Assembly: GCA_947505915.1 (NCBI GenBank)
Contig: CANNNH010000019.1
Span: forward strand, 1 to 14,933
DNA: 14,933 nt
Reading direction: 5' to 3'
Source of the DNA: Comamonadaceae bacterium
GTDB lineage: Bacteria > Pseudomonadota > Gammaproteobacteria > Burkholderiales > Burkholderiaceae
The position numbers were made by a program, and so were the translations under genes. Below are positions 12,482 to 14,933 of the stretch, in pieces. The notes beneath the pieces are model-generated. The model saw only the letters and a program-made list of their open reading frames with translations, had not been told where the DNA came from and did no database searches. The stretch's first letter is position 1, and each line of letters begins with the position of its first letter.

Positions 12482-14596
12482 ATGACCACACTGACACTGT
12501 CAAGTATCCGACAGAACCTGAGCAGCTTTAACTTCTCCGGACTGAGTATTCCGGCGTTGGTGCTGCTCATCATGGCCATGCTGGTGCTGCCGCTGCCGCC
12601 CTGGCTGCTCGATATTTTGTTCACTTTCAACATTGCTTCTAGCCTGTTGATCATCATGATCGCCATCGGCACCCGCAAGCCGCTGGAGTTTTCGTCTTTT
12701 CCCTCAGTTTTGCTATTTGCAACGATGTTGCGGCTGGCCCTGAACGTGGCTTCGACCCGGGTTGTGCTGGTCAGCGGTCATGAGGGCGAGGAGGCTGCCG
12801 GCAAAGTGGTGGCGGCTTTCGGTCATATTGTGATTGGCGGCAACTACGTGGTGGGTTTCATCATTTTCGGCATTTTGATGATCATCAACTTCATTGTGGT
12901 GACCAAAGGTGCCGGCCGGGTGTCCGAGGTAAATGCTCGTTTCACCCTGGACGCCATGCCCGGCAAACAAATGTCCATTGACGCCGACTTGAACGCCGGC
13001 GTGATCGACCAGGAAACTGCCAAAAAACGGCGTGAAGAGCTGTCACAAGAGTCAGACTTCTTCGGCTCCATGGACGGTGCATCTAAATTTGTCAGCGGTG
13101 ACGCCGTGGCAGGTTTGTTGATTCTGGTGATCAGCCTGGTCGGTGGCCTGGCCATCGGCATCGGCCAACACGGCTTGTCTCTCAGCGAGGCCGGTCGCAT
13201 TTACACCCTGCTGACCATCGGTGACGGTCTGGTCGCGCAGATTCCGGCTTTGTTCTTGTCGCTGGCAACCGCCATCATCGTGACCCGGGTCACCACCTCC
13301 GAGTCGATGACCGAGCAGGCTTCGAGCCAGTTATCGAACCCCTCGGCCTTGTTTATTTCGTCCGGTATTCTGGCTATTTTGGGCATGGTGCCCGGCATGC
13401 CACATTTTGTGTTTTTGTTACTGGCCAGCGCCTGTGCCGGTGTGGGCTACATGATTTTGCGGCGCAACAGCCAGCCGTCTGCCAGCCAAGCCGGTCCGGG
13501 CGGCACCACCACCACAGAAGGCGGCGCCCTGGACGAACCTAAAGAGCTGGACTGGGATGACGTTGACCAGGTGGACCTGATTGGCCTGGAAATCGGCTAC
13601 GGCCTGATCCCGCTGGTCAACCCGGAGGCCGGCGGTCAATTGATGGCGCGCGTCAAGGGCGTGCGCAAAAAACTGTCTGTGGAACTCGGCTTCTTGATTC
13701 AGCCTGTGCGTATTCGCGACGCGCTGAACATCGACCCCGACACTTACCATATTGTGCTCAAAGGCGTGGTTCGCGGTAAAGGCGAAATCAAGGTCGGCCG
13801 TGAAATGGCCATCAATCCCGGCCAGGTCTACGGCTCGCTGGAAGGCATTGCCTGCAAAGAGCCGGCCTTTGGTCTGGACGCGGTCTGGATTGACCCTTCT
13901 CAGCGTGACCACGCGCGCACGCTGGGCTACACAGTGGTGGACGCCAGCACGGCGGTGGCCACCCATTTGAACAAGGTGCTGCGCGACAACGCCTCCGACC
14001 TGCTCAGCCATGATGAAGTGCAGCAGTTGCTGGACAAACTGGCAACCAAATCACCCAAGCTGGTGGAAGACCTGGTACCGGGCAAGCTGTCATTGGGCGT
14101 AGTCACCCGCACACTGCAAAACGTGTTGGGCGAGTCGGTCTCGATCCGCGACATGCGCACCATCGTTGAGGCGCTGTCCGAGGCTTGCACCCGTACGCAA
14201 GACCCGGATCAGCTGACATCCATCATCCGGCCCAAGCTCGGTCGCATGATCGTTCAGGGCCTGGTGGACGACAAAAACAGCTTGTCCGTGATCACCCTGG
14301 ACCCGGGCCTGGAGCAATTGCTGCACAACGTGCTGCAACAAACCGGACCGAACCAGAACATGGTGCTCGAGCCGGGCCTGTCTGAGCGGCTTTTCAGCGC
14401 GCTGCGCTCCGGTGCCCGTGCGGTTGAAGAACAGGGCCACCCGGCCGTCTTGGTGGTGTCACCGGCGATTCGCCCCTGGATGTCCAAGGCCGTGCGCTTT
14501 CGGGTCACCGACCTGACGATTCTGTCTTACAGCGAAATTCCGGAAGACCAGATGGTCAAAGTCATTCACACGGTTCACGCCGAGAACAACTCGTAA
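12482..14596 (+). CDS. flhA: FlhA, flagellar type III export gate protein
   Basis: A 704-residue protein of standard FlhA size. The N-terminal half (about 20-330) holds around eight membrane segments. The FHIPEP family signature, here NARFTLDAMPGKQMSIDADL (151-170), lies in the cytoplasmic loop between them. After a linker rich in Gly, Thr and Ser (about 335-350) comes the cytoplasmic domain, which in this family forms a nonameric ring that receives substrates and chaperones from the export ATPase. It starts 51 bases after the sigma-54 promoter element, with only a weak Shine-Dalgarno, and is followed by flhF after 45 bases. No truncation or odd composition is seen. Confidence 0.98.
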   Translation: MTTLTLSSIRQNLSSFNFSGLSIPALVLLIMAMLVLPLPPWLLDILFTFNIASSLLIIMIAIGTRKPLEFSSFPSVLLFATMLRLALNVASTRVVLVSGHEGEEAAGKVVAAFGHIVIGGNYVVGFIIFGILMIINFIVVTKGAGRVSEVNARFTLDAMPGKQMSIDADLNAGVIDQETAKKRREELSQESDFFGSMDGASKFVSGDAVAGLLILVISLVGGLAIGIGQHGLSLSEAGRIYTLLTIGDGLVAQIPALFLSLATAIIVTRVTTSESMTEQASSQLSNPSALFISSGILAILGMVPGMPHFVFLLLASACAGVGYMILRRNSQPSASQAGPGGTTTTEGGALDEPKELDWDDVDQVDLIGLEIGYGLIPLVNPEAGGQLMARVKGVRKKLSVELGFLIQPVRIRDALNIDPDTYHIVLKGVVRGKGEIKVGREMAINPGQVYGSLEGIACKEPAFGLDAVWIDPSQRDHARTLGYTVVDASTAVATHLNKVLRDNASDLLSHDEVQQLLDKLATKSPKLVEDLVPGKLSLGVVTRTLQNVLGESVSIRDMRTIVEALSEACTRTQDPDQLTSIIRPKLGRMIVQGLVDDKNSLSVITLDPGLEQLLHNVLQQTGPNQNMVLEPGLSERLFSALRSGARAVEEQGHPAVLVVSPAIRPWMSKAVRFRVTDLTILSYSEIPEDQMVKVIHTVHAENNS

Positions 14597-14641
14597 GCGG
14601 CGCAATTCAGCCGTCCCAGCAACTTAACACCGTCAAACGCC

Positions 14642-14933
14642 ATGCAACTCAAGCGAATACTTGCCCGCGATACCCGCACCGCCACTGACAAGGCCATTGC
14701 CCTTTACGGGGAAGATGTCCTGATCATCTCCAACCACATGGTCAACGGCCAGACAGAGTTGGTGCTGGCGCTGGACTTGCCAAGCGTCGAAGACGCCACC
14801 GCCGCCCTGCCCCTGGGCATGGTGGAGCCCGTGGCCATATCGCTGCTTGATCAGCAGCCCGTAGCCGCTCGCAGCACGCCGCCAGCGTTAGAAGCGCAAG
14901 CAGCTGAACCTCTTAATTTCATGGAAACCCTGC
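14642..14933 (+). CDS. flhF: FlhF, polar flagellar placement GTPase, N-terminal part (cut by window edge)
   Basis: About 97 residues are visible from ATG 14642 and the frame is open to the right edge. The N terminus MQLKRILARDTRTATDKAIA followed by LYGEDVLIISNHMVNGQTEL is typical of the FlhF B domain, in which a KRF/KRI start and an ISN motif are conserved; an Ala/Pro-rich linker follows. FlhF is an SRP-like GTPase that sets the site and number of polar flagella, usually together with FlhG. The NG GTPase domain would lie beyond the window. It sits 45 bases after flhA and is presumably in the same sigma-54-driven transcript. Confidence 0.9.
   Translation, partial: MQLKRILARDTRTATDKAIALYGEDVLIISNHMVNGQTELVLALDLPSVEDATAALPLGMVEPVAISLLDQQPVAARSTPPALEAQAAEPLNFMETL

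Noticed and set aside
13418..14011. A 197-residue open frame on the minus strand
   Set aside because: Antisense to the well-conserved cytoplasmic domain of flhA; no domain or ribosome site supports it.
1..14933. CRISPR arrays, tRNA or rRNA genes, insertion sequences, prophage or toxin-antitoxin genes
   Set aside because: None seen; the coding content is continuous flagellar genes plus the three-gene tail, with no direct-repeat arrays or transposase motifs.

Overview
The window is almost entirely a polar-type flagellar gene cluster from a GC-rich Gram-negative bacterium. Proteins, gene order (flhA followed at once by flhF; fliK-L-M-N-O-P-Q-R-flhB in one run; a FleQ/FlrA-like sigma-54 activator nearby) and base composition suggest a betaproteobacterium of the Burkholderiales, perhaps Comamonadaceae-like. 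The class assignment is inference; no rRNA or other marker is present. There are no tRNAs, IS elements, CRISPR arrays or phage genes, and no gene-free stretch above 300 bases.

Layout. (1) 1-894, minus strand: flgP (LPP20-family lipoprotein) followed by the start of a FlgT-like periplasmic gene cut by the window edge; both belong to outer-membrane-associated flagellar ring systems. (2) 895-1146: an AT-rich divergent intergenic region. (3) 1147-2295, plus strand: a FleQ/FlrA-like sigma-54 activator with complete AAA+ and Fis-type HTH domains but no N-terminal receiver-like domain. (4) 12265 down to 2316, minus strand: a tight apparent operon of twelve genes, fliK-fliL-fliM-fliN-fliO-fliP-fliQ-fliR-flhB plus three genes that are not standard flagellar genes: a DamX-like SPOR-domain membrane protein, a soluble 232-residue protein and a 260-residue membrane/coiled-coil protein. 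(5) 12266-12481: divergent promoter region with a textbook sigma-54 -24/-12 element reading toward flhA. (6) 12482-14933, plus strand: flhA and the start of flhF.

How the parts work together. FlhA, FlhB, FliO, FliP, FliQ and FliR form or assemble the type III export gate; FliK controls hook length and acts on FlhB; FliM and FliN build the C-ring switch; FliL supports the stator; FlgP/FlgT decorate the motor; FlhF places the flagellum at the pole. The FleQ-like protein is the obvious candidate activator for the sigma-54 promoter of flhA.

The part least explained by known flagellar biology is the three-gene tail (2316-5443). Its first gene overlaps flhB by ATGA and encodes a protein with a DamX-like layout: cytoplasmic domain, one membrane span, a long Ala/Pro linker and a SPOR (septal peptidoglycan-binding) domain. 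I propose, as inference only, that this trio links the flagellar operon to the division site or new pole.
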